A DNA stretch of 64,000 bases, taken from assembly GCF_029839275.1 (NCBI RefSeq), contig NZ_JAOCAH010000007.1:62001-126000 (forward strand). Reading direction: 5' to 3'. A program made the translations under genes and the position numbers. Shown here piece after piece: positions 1 to 8,012 of this stretch (position 1 is its first letter; every line of letters begins with the position of its first letter). A model generated the notes under the pieces. It ran no database searches. It saw nothing but the letters and a program-made list of their open reading frames with translations, and was not told where the DNA came from. Source of the DNA: Pseudomonas sp. GD03944 (GTDB lineage Bacteria; Pseudomonadota; Gammaproteobacteria; Pseudomonadales; Pseudomonadaceae).

Positions 1-856
1 ACAGCGAATGCAGGTAGGTGCCGGTGATATAACGCTGTTGGGTGTCGTCGTCGGCACTCCATTCTCCGATCCAGTCGATCACTTTTTCCTGGTAGGCGCG
101 TAGGTCGCGTAACACCCCGATATCGTCACGGACGACCAGAAACAGGTGATTGTTCTGGTATTCAGGTACGACCTGAGCGGTCAGTTCTCCAATGACCGTG
201 TCACGGTACAGCGGTTGATCCTCCCAGACGTAGGGCTGTCCTTCTTCATCGGAGGCACCTTCAGGCAACGCCTGCACGCGCAGGTTGAAGCGCTCGGCGA
301 CTTCGGCCACTGCCTGTTCGGTCTGTTGGCGGGTGAGTAGGTGGGCACCGCCGCTCGGCCCGGCATTAGCGAGATTGACATGTTGCATGTAGTGCTCGCG
401 TTCTGCCTTGCCGGCTAGTACCTGCGAACATTTGCGAGCGGTCCACTGGATTTCCGAGTACGCCACGTACAGCGCGCTGCGGCGAGAGAAGACGATGGGC
501 TCGCTCGTGGTACTGGTACGGGTATCTGCAGTAGCTTCGGCACCTTTCCATAGCAGTTTGGTTGCCCTGCCATTTTCCACACGGTATTCATGCAGATAGC
601 CGGTACGTTCGTCGATGATGTACAGGTAGCCGTCGCGCATCAGGCGCACGCCTATCGGGCGGCTTTTTATTTGGCTCTGAAGCGGCAGACTCATACCGGT
701 CGGTGTGTGGTGTTGAACCAGACCGTAGCGTAGCGGGATCAGTTGTAGCGAGCTTTTCATCAATGGGCAGACGCCGACAGGGGAGCAGGCATCGGTGCTG
801 TCCAGTGCCATCGCGGCTAGGTTGGCGTCCTTTGGTGTGGCTGTATGTGCGGTCAT
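1..856 (-). CDS. T6SS MIX-motif effector, VasX-like N-terminus (partial, 3' end outside window)
   Basis: The gene is open to the window edge, giving 285 N-terminal residues. The start at 856 follows a GGAGGACC ribosome site. Residues 73-81 read MRDGYLYII, an exact fit to the MIX motif (hRxGhhYhh) that marks T6SS effectors. A CPLMKSSLQLIPLRYGLV stretch at residues 30-47 resembles the N-terminus of VasX-type toxins. It lies 11 bp behind a DUF4123 adaptor and vgrG, the usual adaptor-cargo order, so the protein is probably loaded on that VgrG spike and exported. The toxic domain is outside the window, so its activity cannot be named; pore formation would be the guess from VasX. Family assignment is fairly safe, function is inference. 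Confidence 0.8.
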   Translation of the reverse strand, partial: MTAHTATPKDANLAAMALDSTDACSPVGVCPLMKSSLQLIPLRYGLVQHHTPTGMSLPLQSQIKSRPIGVRLMRDGYLYIIDERTGYLHEYRVENGRATKLLWKGAEATADTRTSTTSEPIVFSRRSALYVAYSEIQWTARKCSQVLAGKAEREHYMQHVNLANAGPSGGAHLLTRQQTEQAVAEVAERFNLRVQALPEGASDEEGQPYVWEDQPLYRDTVIGELTAQVVPEYQNNHLFLVVRDDIGVLRDLRAYQEKVIDWIGEWSADDDTQQRYITGTYLHSL

Positions 857-867
857 CTGGTCCTCCG

Positions 868-1749
868 TTACCACGTGCTAGCACGTTGCTGGGCAAGCTG
901 GGCAGCGTGTTCCAGTCGCTGCGTGGGTGTTTCGTTCGAGGCAGTATCGAGCAGTTGCGCCAGATCCGGGTGTTCACGGAGGGCGTTGTCGCCAAGGTAG
1001 CCGAACAGGTTGGCGTACAATGTGATTTCTCTTGCGGAGCTGAAACCTCGCTTATAGGCCTCATCGGCCAGCGCACGGACTTTCGCCATTCGCTCCGTGT
1101 GTGCAGCGCCCGCCCCGTAAGCAGGAAAGTGGCGGCGCATGTGTTCACTTAGGCCGAGTATGGTCTGGCGAAAACTTACTTCGGCAAGAGCATTCTCCTC
1201 AGTTTCGCTCAGCTGATAATGGTGCTTGTAATCAGGCTGCATGATGTCCCCTGGGCGCCTGTGTTGGTGCCAGGTGATACTCAAAGCATCCGCTATGCAG
1301 CATTGTTCAACAGGTCCCAGGAGATAGGTGCCCCGCCGTGTTTCAGTCTGTGCCAGCAAGGCGTTCATGACCGCGGGATCAGCTAATCGCAGCATGACTG
1401 GATCACCATGCTCTGGTTGAACGCAGACCAGCCAACGCAGGTGTTTAATGATGTTCGCCTGACTTTCTGTGCTGAAGATCAGATAACCCCACTCGTCCTC
1501 TGCATGTTCGAGGAATTGGGTGAGTGCTGGATCATGTGGCCCACTCAGGCGAATCAGGCACGGTGATACGTCAGCGAGTTCAGCCCATCGGGTTTCCAGG
1601 TAGAGCATCTCGAACTGAGGGTTCTCCGACCACTCATAGAGTTTCCTGGAGAGCCCTTCAACGCTAACGCCGTCCAGCAGCAGATAAGCATCCGTGTTCC
1701 AGGGCAGGTCATTAGGTAAAACGGATAGCGGTGAATGTTTACTGTGCAT
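868..1749 (-). CDS. DUF4123 T6SS adaptor/chaperone (Tap/TEC family)
   Basis: This 293-residue protein resembles DUF4123 adaptors, which bind a specific effector and dock it on the tip of a cognate VgrG. An upstream ATG at 1782 exists, but the ATG at 1749 overlaps the vgrG stop by 11 bp, the compact spacing expected in this operon, and is preferred. It sits between vgrG and the MIX-motif effector, which it most likely loads. No signal peptide or membrane segment is visible, consistent with a cytosolic chaperone. The N-terminal region (WNTDAYLLLDGVSV, then LYLETRWAELADVSPCLI) has the usual DUF4123 pattern. Confidence 0.82.
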   Translation of the reverse strand: MHSKHSPLSVLPNDLPWNTDAYLLLDGVSVEGLSRKLYEWSENPQFEMLYLETRWAELADVSPCLIRLSGPHDPALTQFLEHAEDEWGYLIFSTESQANIIKHLRWLVCVQPEHGDPVMLRLADPAVMNALLAQTETRRGTYLLGPVEQCCIADALSITWHQHRRPGDIMQPDYKHHYQLSETEENALAEVSFRQTILGLSEHMRRHFPAYGAGAAHTERMAKVRALADEAYKRGFSSAREITLYANLFGYLGDNALREHPDLAQLLDTASNETPTQRLEHAAQLAQQRASTW

Positions 1750-3823
1750 CGTTTTTCCGTTTGGCGGCTTCACAGATGGCACACAGCGGTTTCTTCTGCA
1801 TCAACGCCTGCCGCTGAGCCGGAACTAATAGCTCACCCGCCTTATCCGCATCCGCCGGCTTCACCTGCCCAGGCAACACCGGCGCCGCTCCCGTCCCATT
1901 CCCCGGTGCACCACCGGAGTTGATCTTGATGTTGGGGCCGACGAGGGTGATGCCGCCGGCGTCGAGTTTGATGAAGCTGCCGCCGCCTTTGAGGGTCAGT
2001 TCGCTGCCGGCTTCGAGGACGACTTTCAGGCCGCTGGACAGGTGGATTTCCTGGCCGGCCTGGATGAATTGGCCGTTGCCCAGTTTGATGTGCTGGCTGT
2101 CGCCCACGGTGAGGTGGTCATTGGCTTTCACTTCGACCTTGCGGTCGGCGTGGGTGGTGCGGTGTTCTTCGGCCTTGAAGCGGCTGTAGCTATTGGCTTC
2201 GACGGTGTCGTGGCGTTCGTGGCCGACGCGGATTTTCTGATCGTTCTCGATGTTCTCGTCCCAGTCACGCTGGGCGTGGACGTAGATCTGCTCGGCGCCC
2301 TTGCGGTCTTCGATGCGCAGTTCGTTGTAGCCGCCACCGCCCGGACTGCTCAACGTCTTGAACACACTGCGGGTCTTGTTGGCCGGCAGGTCGTAGGGCA
2401 CCACGTGTTCGGCGTGGTACAGGCAACCGGTTACCAGCGGCTGGTCGGGATCGCCTTCGAGGAAGGTGACCAGTACCTCCATGCCGATGCGCGGGATGGT
2501 GATCGCACCATAGCGGTCGCCGGCCCAGCTGCTGGATACGCGCAGCCAGCAACTGGTCTTTTCATCGGCCTGGCCTTCGCGGTCCCAGAAGAATTGCACC
2601 TTGATGCGGCCGTATTGATCGCAGTGGATTTCTTCGCCAGCCGGGCCGGTGACAACCGCACTCTGGCTGCCGAGGATGCGTGGTTTCGGGTGATTCAGCG
2701 GTGGCCGGTAGATCACTTCCCAGGGCGTGGCGAGGAAGCGGTTGCGGTAGCCCTGCTGGAAATCATGGGAGGCCTCGTCCTCCGCCTGTTTGTCGGCCGG
2801 AGAAAGCAGCGAACCCAGCGACGGCAGGTTGAGGACGGATTCCTCCAGCACCTGGGGCTGCTTGCCTTCGTGCAGCACTTCGGTGAGCAGCCACATCTGG
2901 TTCCACTCCGCGCGCGGGTGGTCGGTCAGCTCCAGAAAATGGCCGCACACCAGGGTCGGCGAGTCGCCGTCGCCGCTGGCGCGCTCGAAGTCGTGGCGAT
3001 GCCGCTCTAGGGCGCGCTTGGCCAGGTGTTTGCCCCGTTCGCGGTCGGTGTAGCGGCCCGGGTAGTCGTAGTCTTCGAGTTTCGGCTGGATGCCGTCTTC
3101 AGACTTGGCTTCCAGTTGCAGCTTGGGTTTTTCGAAGTTGTAGTCGCGGCGCGTGACGTCGCTGGTGCGGGTTTCCACGCGCACGCCGAAGTGCTTGATC
3201 ACCGGGTCGTCCGCCACCATGCCGGTGTCCTGCTGGTAGGGCAGTGGCGCCAGGCGCGGGAAGACGGTCTGGTCGTCGCCAAAGGTCAGGAGGTGACCCT
3301 CGGTGCTGTGCTGGAAGTGGTAGTGGATACCTTCTTCCTCGCACAGGCGCTGGATGAAGTGCAGGTCGGATTCGTCGTACTGCACGCAATACTCGCGCTC
3401 GGGGTAGATCGAGCCGAGTTGGAATTGGTAGGCGTTGGCCTGGATGCCGTGCTCTTCGAGCACCTGGCTGATGATCTTCTCCACCGTAAGGTGCTGGAAG
3501 ATCCGCTGGTTGGTGCGATGGGCCAGGTAGGCCAGTTGCGGAACGAGGGTCAGGCGATAACGGGTCAGGCGTTTGCCGGACTCACCCTGGGCGATGCGGT
3601 GGATCAGGCCGTGGATGCCGGCGCCGTTCTGGTCGAAGGCGAGGAATGCGCGCTGGTGCAGCAGGGGCTCCAGCTCGAGGTCGGGACGTTCGCTGACCAG
3701 CTCCAGTTCGAATTCGAAGGGCTGGCTGATCGCCTCGCGGCCTTTGAATTCCAGGATTTGCAGGTCGTGTTCGACACCCTCGATGCTGAGACTGAAATGC
3801 GTCTGGTTGGCCTGGGCGAACAT
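1739..3823 (-). CDS. vgrG: VgrG spike protein (TssI), copy 1
   Basis: VgrG forms the trimeric T6SS spike that carries effectors through the target envelope. This 694-residue protein starts FAQANQTHFSLSIEG, has the gp27-like base, the gp5/OB-fold region, and the C-terminal DUF2345 beta-helix ending near 650, then a short Cys-containing tail. The ATG at 3823 has an AGAGGAA site; an earlier ATG at 3844 is less likely. Its central part is almost identical to the second VgrG at 58 kb, while base and tail differ. There is no extra enzymatic extension, so cargo is probably delivered through the downstream DUF4123 adaptor and effector. Confidence 0.95.
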   Translation of the reverse strand: MFAQANQTHFSLSIEGVEHDLQILEFKGREAISQPFEFELELVSERPDLELEPLLHQRAFLAFDQNGAGIHGLIHRIAQGESGKRLTRYRLTLVPQLAYLAHRTNQRIFQHLTVEKIISQVLEEHGIQANAYQFQLGSIYPEREYCVQYDESDLHFIQRLCEEEGIHYHFQHSTEGHLLTFGDDQTVFPRLAPLPYQQDTGMVADDPVIKHFGVRVETRTSDVTRRDYNFEKPKLQLEAKSEDGIQPKLEDYDYPGRYTDRERGKHLAKRALERHRHDFERASGDGDSPTLVCGHFLELTDHPRAEWNQMWLLTEVLHEGKQPQVLEESVLNLPSLGSLLSPADKQAEDEASHDFQQGYRNRFLATPWEVIYRPPLNHPKPRILGSQSAVVTGPAGEEIHCDQYGRIKVQFFWDREGQADEKTSCWLRVSSSWAGDRYGAITIPRIGMEVLVTFLEGDPDQPLVTGCLYHAEHVVPYDLPANKTRSVFKTLSSPGGGGYNELRIEDRKGAEQIYVHAQRDWDENIENDQKIRVGHERHDTVEANSYSRFKAEEHRTTHADRKVEVKANDHLTVGDSQHIKLGNGQFIQAGQEIHLSSGLKVVLEAGSELTLKGGGSFIKLDAGGITLVGPNIKINSGGAPGNGTGAAPVLPGQVKPADADKAGELLVPAQRQALMQKKPLCAICEAAKRKNDAQ

Positions 3824-3960
3824 TCGTTGTTCCTCTTCGATCATTCCGTGATGGGCGCATGGCGCGTTCCAGGTTGTAACCGACTCGTCCGATGCGTGCT
3901 GGCAACGGTCGAGGTTTTCGGCAAGCGGGCGGCACGTTGGGTGCGCCGGTTACCGAAACG

Positions 3961-3988
3961 CAGCGGCCAGGACGATGCCTGGCCGCTG
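3961..3988 (-). terminator. Hairpin downstream of hcp
   Basis: A perfect 11-bp stem (CAGCGGCCAGG paired with CCTGGCCGCTG) with a 6-nt loop begins 27 bp after the hcp stop. On the minus strand only a weak T-run follows. It could trim or attenuate the very abundant hcp transcript before the vgrG operon. Confidence 0.6.
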
Positions 3989-4014
3989 TGACTTCACACG
4001 AACTCAGCCAGTAA

Positions 4015-4533
4015 TTAGGCGGAGATCGGGGTACGCCAGTCGTCGGAGCCGGAAGTACCGGAGACTTCGTGGGTCCAGACGATTTTGCGGTAGGTGAAGT
4101 AGACGTCTTCCAGGTGAGTGAAGTGCGACATGTTCGGGTCCTGGCAGTTCGGCATGCGCGACTGCACGTCGACGATCACGGCGTCTTCCAGTTCGATGGT
4201 GAAGTAGTGCTCCTGGGTACCGGTGGAGGAGGTGCGGTACCACTCCAGACGGCACTTGCTCAGACGCTCACCGGAGGTCAGGGAGTTGAAGATCAGCGGC
4301 GAGGACTTGTCGAAGACCTTGGTGATCATCAGCGGCTTGTGAACGCGCTGGCCAGTCGGTTGGCCGGATTGCGGATCACGCGGGATGATGACCTGATGGT
4401 TGAAGGCTTGAACCAGAATCTGGTCTTCATGACCTTCCTGGAAGATGTTGCCGACCGAGTCCTCGGTGAAGGTGCCAGCGGTGATCAGACCTTGTTTGGT
4501 GCCTTCGAGGGACAGATACGCGGGTGTTGGCAT
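4015..4533 (-). CDS. hcp: Hcp, T6SS inner-tube protein (TssD)
   Basis: This 172-residue protein (MPTPAYLSLEGTKQGLITAG) is a member of the Hcp family, whose hexameric rings stack into the tube propelled by the T6SS. It is not an in-frame Hcp-toxin fusion, since the length is that of plain Hcp. The ATG at 4533 with AGGAGAG upstream is chosen over a longer in-frame start at 4599, which would lie in the promoter region. It is the first gene of the hcp-vgrG-adaptor-effector group and is separated from vgrG by a hairpin. The upstream region holds a sigma-54-like promoter and palindromic sites. Confidence 0.95.
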   Translation of the reverse strand: MPTPAYLSLEGTKQGLITAGTFTEDSVGNIFQEGHEDQILVQAFNHQVIIPRDPQSGQPTGQRVHKPLMITKVFDKSSPLIFNSLTSGERLSKCRLEWYRTSSTGTQEHYFTIELEDAVIVDVQSRMPNCQDPNMSHFTHLEDVYFTYRKIVWTHEVSGTSGSDDWRTPISA

Positions 4534-4587
4534 GAGTGCTCTCCTTGCCTGGGTCATGGATCGGATGTGATCCGGAGCCAGGGTTAT

Positions 4588-4603
4588 AGCGATTAGCATG
4601 CCA
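4588..4603 (-). promoter_or_regulatory. Sigma-54-like promoter of hcp
   Basis: On the minus strand the sequence TGGCAT-N5-TCGCT matches the -24/-12 consensus TGGCAC-N5-TTGCW with invariant GG and GC correctly spaced. It would start transcription about 40 nt before the hcp ATG. RpoN control of hcp/vgrG operons is known in other bacteria; here it is inferred from sequence alone. Confidence 0.5.
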
Positions 4604-4692
4604 TCTATAAAAATCCTTTATTTATCAGATATATAGGTTATTTAGTCGGCGCGGGCTCGGTCAGAACGTGCAGGCATCACATAAAAGTGCGT

Positions 4693-4722
4693 AATTTCTT
4701 GCGCATGTCTGCGCAAGAAATT
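4693..4722. promoter_or_regulatory. 13-bp perfect inverted repeat upstream of hcp (putative enhancer site)
   Basis: Arms AATTTCTTGCGCA and TGCGCAAGAAATT flank a 4-nt spacer about 90-120 bp upstream of the sigma-54-like promoter. A second, shorter palindrome with the same TTGCGCA half-site (TGTGCAAC-AA-GTTGCGCA, 4793-4810) lies 70 bp further upstream. The positions and shared half-sites suit a bacterial enhancer-binding protein. A hairpin role at the end of the zwf transcript is an alternative. Confidence 0.45.
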
Positions 4723-4765
4723 GCATATCCGCTGGAGGTTCATAGCCGGCGTGGTGTGAGTCAGC

Positions 4766-4826
4766 TTATCCACAGAGTTACCCACAAAGGCATGTGCAAC
4801 AAGTTGCGCACCTCCTCTGTGGATAA
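4766..4826. other. Inverted pair of DnaA boxes between zwf and hcp
   Basis: TTATCCACAGAG at 4766-4777 and its exact reverse complement CTCTGTGGATAA at 4815-4826 each contain the perfect DnaA-box nonamer TTATCCACA. A near-box (TTACCCACA) lies between them at 4778-4786. The pair also forms a 12-bp inverted repeat just after the zwf stop at 4832, so termination or processing of zwf mRNA is another possible role. There is no AT-rich unwinding region of origin type nearby. Confidence 0.55.
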
Positions 4827-4831
4827 CGCCG

Positions 4832-6289
4832 TCACTCGCTGTCCGGCACGTCGTGCCAGTGGCGGCGATGCTGCTCGAGAAGGATTTCCGCCTGTTCCGG
4901 GCCATTGCTGCCGGCGGCGTAGGGGCGCGGGCTCTGGTAGTGCTGGTGCCAGCCTTGCAGGATCGGGTCGACCCACTGCCAGGCGGCCTCGACTTCGTCG
5001 CGCCGCATGAACAGGGTCGAGTCGCCTTCGATCACGTCGAGCAGCAAGCGCTCATAGGCATCCCAGCGACGCTGTTTGTTGAAGGCCGTGGCCAGGTTGA
5101 GGTCGAGTTCCACCGGCTCCAGGCGCATGCCCTTGCCCGGGTTCTTGGCCATCAACTGCAGGCTGATGCGTTCCTCGGGTTGCAGGCGGATCAACAGGGC
5201 GTTGGCCTCGCCGTCGCCGAACAAGCGGTGCGGCACCGGTTTGAACTGGATGAGGATTTCCGAGGTTTTCTTCGCCAGGCGTTTGCCGGTGCGCAGGTAG
5301 AACGGCACGCCGGCCCAGCGCCAGTTGTCGATTTCCACCTGGATGGCGACGAAGGTTTCGGTGTCACTGTCGTTGTCGACATTCTTCTCGAAGTAATAGG
5401 CCGGCACTTCCTGGCCGCCGATCTTGCCGGCGGTGTACTGGCCGCGCACGGTCTTGTCCTGCACATCGAGCCCGGAGATGGGCTTGAGGGCCTGGAGAAT
5501 CTTCACCTTCTCGTTGCGCACGGCCTCGGCGTCGAAGCGCACCGGCGCTTCCATGCCCACCAGGCAGAGCAGTTGCAGCAGGTGGTTCTGCACCATGTCG
5601 CGCATGGCGCCGGCGTTGTCATAGTAGGCGCCGCGGTTTTCCACGCCCAGGGTTTCGCAGACGCTGATCTGCACGTGGTCGATGTGCCCGGTGCGCCAGA
5701 TCGGCTCGAACAGCGCGTTGGCGAAGCGCAGGGCCATCAGGTTCTGCACGGTTTCCTTGCCCAGGTAGTGGTCGATGCGAAACACCCGCGACTCGTCGAA
5801 TACCGCACCGATAGCGGCGTTGATCGCCCGGGCGGATTCCAGGGAATGCCCAATCGGCTTCTCCAGTACGATGCGCGCCTTCGGGCCAGCCAGGCGGGCG
5901 ACGTTCAGGTGCGAGGCGATGTCTTCGAACAGGTCCGGGGCGGTGGCCAGGTAATAGACCCGCACCCGCTCGTCGTGGGTGCCCAGGTGCCGGGCCAGGC
6001 GGCCGAAGTCGGCGCTCTGCCCGGCGTCCATGGCGAAGTAGTCGAGGCGCGCGGCGAAGCGCTCCCAGGTCTCGTTGTCGAAGTCGCTGCGGGCGACCTG
6101 CGCCCGGCAGCGGCGTTCGGCCAGTGCCTGGTAGGCGTTGCGGGTATGGGGGCTGCGGGCGAGGGCGATGATGCGCATGTCGGGGTGCAGGCGACCGTCG
6201 CGGTGCAGGTGGTAGAGCGCTGGGAGCAGTTTGTGCAAGGCCAGATCGCCTGTGCCGCCAAACACCAGCATGTCGCAAGGAATGCTCAA
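4832..6289 (-). CDS. zwf: Glucose-6-phosphate 1-dehydrogenase
   Basis: The enzyme oxidises glucose 6-phosphate to 6-phosphogluconolactone with NADP+, feeding the Entner-Doudoroff route and supplying NADPH. The N-terminal nucleotide loop is FGGTGDLALHKLLPALY, and the active-site signature RIDHYLGKETVQN is intact; length (485) is normal. Start choice: the ATG at 6334 lies inside a palindromic operator and has no ribosome site, while a TTG at 6289 follows GGAG by 8 nt and gives the family's usual short N-terminus (SIPCDMLVFGG). A start at the ATG 6271 is possible. The divergent RpiR-family gene is its likely regulator. This is probably one of several zwf paralogues in a Pseudomonas genome. Confidence 0.9.
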   Translation of the reverse strand: MSIPCDMLVFGGTGDLALHKLLPALYHLHRDGRLHPDMRIIALARSPHTRNAYQALAERRCRAQVARSDFDNETWERFAARLDYFAMDAGQSADFGRLARHLGTHDERVRVYYLATAPDLFEDIASHLNVARLAGPKARIVLEKPIGHSLESARAINAAIGAVFDESRVFRIDHYLGKETVQNLMALRFANALFEPIWRTGHIDHVQISVCETLGVENRGAYYDNAGAMRDMVQNHLLQLLCLVGMEAPVRFDAEAVRNEKVKILQALKPISGLDVQDKTVRGQYTAGKIGGQEVPAYYFEKNVDNDSDTETFVAIQVEIDNWRWAGVPFYLRTGKRLAKKTSEILIQFKPVPHRLFGDGEANALLIRLQPEERISLQLMAKNPGKGMRLEPVELDLNLATAFNKQRRWDAYERLLLDVIEGDSTLFMRRDEVEAAWQWVDPILQGWHQHYQSPRPYAAGSNGPEQAEILLEQHRRHWHDVPDSE

Positions 6290-6333
6290 AGCAGGAACTC
6301 CGACTCGGTTTAACCGTGCGAGGGGCTCGGCCA

Positions 6334-6348
6334 TGTAGTATAACTACA
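6334..6348. promoter_or_regulatory. Palindromic operator between zwf and the RpiR-family gene
   Basis: TGTAGTATAACTACA is a perfect palindrome with 6-bp arms (TGTAGT/ACTACA) and a 3-bp centre. It closely resembles the HexR-type operators (TTGT-N7-ACAA class) of pseudomonads; a further CACTACA half-site follows at 6353-6359. It lies about 45 bp upstream of the preferred zwf start and about 100 bp upstream of the regulator gene, well placed to control both. Confidence 0.65.
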
Positions 6349-6448
6349 AGGTCACTACAGCCCGGCGTGCCCCCGATCATAACCGAGACCTCACTCGGAT
6401 GAGGGCCCGCAAGCGGATTCGATACTTTTTTCAGCCGAGCCTATCTCC

Positions 6449-7315
6449 GTGAATTTGTTGCAGCACATTGCCCAGTCGCGTCATTTACTTCGCAAGTCGG
6501 AACTCAAGGTGGCCGACCATGTGCTGCTGGACCCGGCTGCGGTGATGCACAGCTCCATGGCCGAGCTGGCCCACAGCGTCGGCATCAGTGAACCGACCAT
6601 CGTGCGCTTCTGCCGGGCCATCGGCTGCAGCGGCTTCCAGGACCTCAAGCTGAAGCTCGCGCAGAGCCTGGCGGCCGGTGCCAGCTTCGGCCAGTTCGCG
6701 ATCCATGAAGACGATTCGGTGGCCGATTTCAGCCTGAAAATCTTCGACACCACCCTGCACACCCTGATGGAAGTGCGCGAGAAGCTCGACCCCCTGGCGT
6801 TGCAGCAGGCGATTGCGGCCTGTGCCCATGCCCAGCGAGTGGAGTTCTATGGGTTCGGCGCCTCCGGTGCCGTGGCGGCGGACGCCCAGCACAAGTTCTT
6901 CCGCCTGCTGCTGACCGCCGCGGCCTACTCCGACCCGCACATGCAGGCCATGTCGGCGGTGACCCTGCGTCCGAGCGACGTGGCGATCTGCATTTCCCAG
7001 TCCGGCCGTTCCAAGGACCTGCTGATCACCGCCAACCTGGTGCGCGAAGCCGGCGCCACCCTGATCACCCTGTGCCCGAGCCAGACGCCGCTGGCCGACC
7101 TGGCCACGGTCAACCTGGCCATCGACGTGCAGGAAGACACCGAAATCTACACCCCGCTGACCTCGCGGATCGCCCACCTGGTGGTGATCGACGTGCTCGC
7201 CATGGGCGTGGCGATGGCCCGTGGCCCGAGCCTGGTCAACCACCTGAAGAGCGTCAAACGCAGCTTGCGCAGCCTGCGCCTGTCGCCCAAGTCCCTCCGC
7301 AATACGGAGGAGTAG
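6449..7315 (+). CDS. RpiR-family transcriptional regulator (HTH + SIS)
   Basis: The 288-residue protein has an N-terminal RpiR helix-turn-helix (LAHSVGISEPTIVRFCRAIG, residues about 40-60) and a C-terminal SIS sugar-phosphate-binding domain (YGFGASGAVAADAQHKF; ISQSGRSKDL). The start is a GTG at 6449. It is divergent from zwf with a palindromic operator between them, so a sugar phosphate such as KDPG probably relieves repression of zwf. It is a HexR relative, but its sequence and neighbourhood (next to pycR-pycAB) fit the second RpiR paralogue of pseudomonads rather than HexR itself, so no symbol is given. Confidence 0.88.
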   Translation: MNLLQHIAQSRHLLRKSELKVADHVLLDPAAVMHSSMAELAHSVGISEPTIVRFCRAIGCSGFQDLKLKLAQSLAAGASFGQFAIHEDDSVADFSLKIFDTTLHTLMEVREKLDPLALQQAIAACAHAQRVEFYGFGASGAVAADAQHKFFRLLLTAAAYSDPHMQAMSAVTLRPSDVAICISQSGRSKDLLITANLVREAGATLITLCPSQTPLADLATVNLAIDVQEDTEIYTPLTSRIAHLVVIDVLAMGVAMARGPSLVNHLKSVKRSLRSLRLSPKSLRNTEE

Positions 7316-7472
7316 GGGCAAGGCTGAAAGGGCGGTAAGGCAGGGCGCGATCAATCTGCTGGCACCGCCCGACCGTTCGCACCCTGTCACCGGTTTTTCA
7401 TCCCCGTGCCGTCAAAGCGTCATGCGGCTGGCTGAAGCTGTTACTCCCGTTGTTCAGCCTGGGAGTCAGAAC

Positions 7473-7685
7473 ATGCCTCACTACTCGGATGAATCACTGT
7501 CGCACGTCAACACCGATGCCAAAGCCCGCCGCAAATTGCTCGATCAGCGCCGCATGGCCTATCGACGCGCCATCGAGAGTTACGCCGAGCAACGTCAGTT
7601 GCAGCACGAGCTGGCCGATTACCCCGATCTGATCGCTGCCAGCCAGCGAGGGGCCGAACAGGCGCCGCAGCGCCGCGTTGCCTGA
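7473..7685 (+). CDS. Small conserved protein of the PA3496 type
   Basis: A 70-residue, highly charged protein (MPHYSDESLSHVNTDAKARR, then LLDQRRMAYRRAIESYAEQR) starts at an ATG behind GGGAG. It resembles short Pseudomonas proteins annotated as PA3496-family putative envelope integrity proteins, which share the DTDAK-RRKL-DQRRM-YRRAIE core. It has no signal peptide or membrane segment. The helical, Arg/Glu-rich middle could be a coiled coil. It stands alone between the regulator and the molybdenum hydroxylase operon; the function is not known to me. Confidence 0.65.
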   Translation: MPHYSDESLSHVNTDAKARRKLLDQRRMAYRRAIESYAEQRQLQHELADYPDLIAASQRGAEQAPQRRVA

Positions 7686-8012
7686 TCCCCGGCCCGGGGC
7701 TGGTGCGGCATCTGCCGGGGCATGGGTGATGCCCTGGCCAGGTCGCGCACCAGCCTGTCACCGCGAGCGATTCGCATCCACGCCGCTGGGCTTGCACGAT
7801 CCTGTCGATTCATTGCCCGATTCTGTTTGTCCGTCTGCCGCCCGGTGACAGACCCCAGGGCGCCCTCTACATTGCTGGCTGCACCCTCGCGCGCCTGTCC
7901 CGTGCCCAGCCTCCCGGTTGAGCAGCACTGCACCGTGTGGGAGGGAAAACCGTGAAGCGCCGGTCACCGTGCCGGATACCAGAACACCATCCTGAAACAA
8001 GGTGGGCAGACC
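7686..8012. other. Non-coding stretch before the molybdenum hydroxylase operon
   Basis: About 330 bp with no supportable gene. Open frames on both strands here are GC-rich shadows without ribosome sites. It must contain the promoter of the downstream operon, but no clear -35/-10 or sigma-54 element was recognised. Confidence 0.5.

Noticed and set aside
4693..4826. A replication origin beside hcp
   Set aside because: Only two perfect DnaA boxes, no AT-rich unwinding element and no replication genes nearby.
4853..6313. A 486-codon plus-strand frame opposite zwf
   Set aside because: It is antisense to zwf with its intact active-site signature and has Val/Gly/Ala-rich shadow composition.
6449..7315. 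Naming the RpiR-family gene hexR
   Set aside because: Sequence and neighbourhood fit the second RpiR paralogue near pycAB; HexR proper normally lies beside edd/glk or another zwf.
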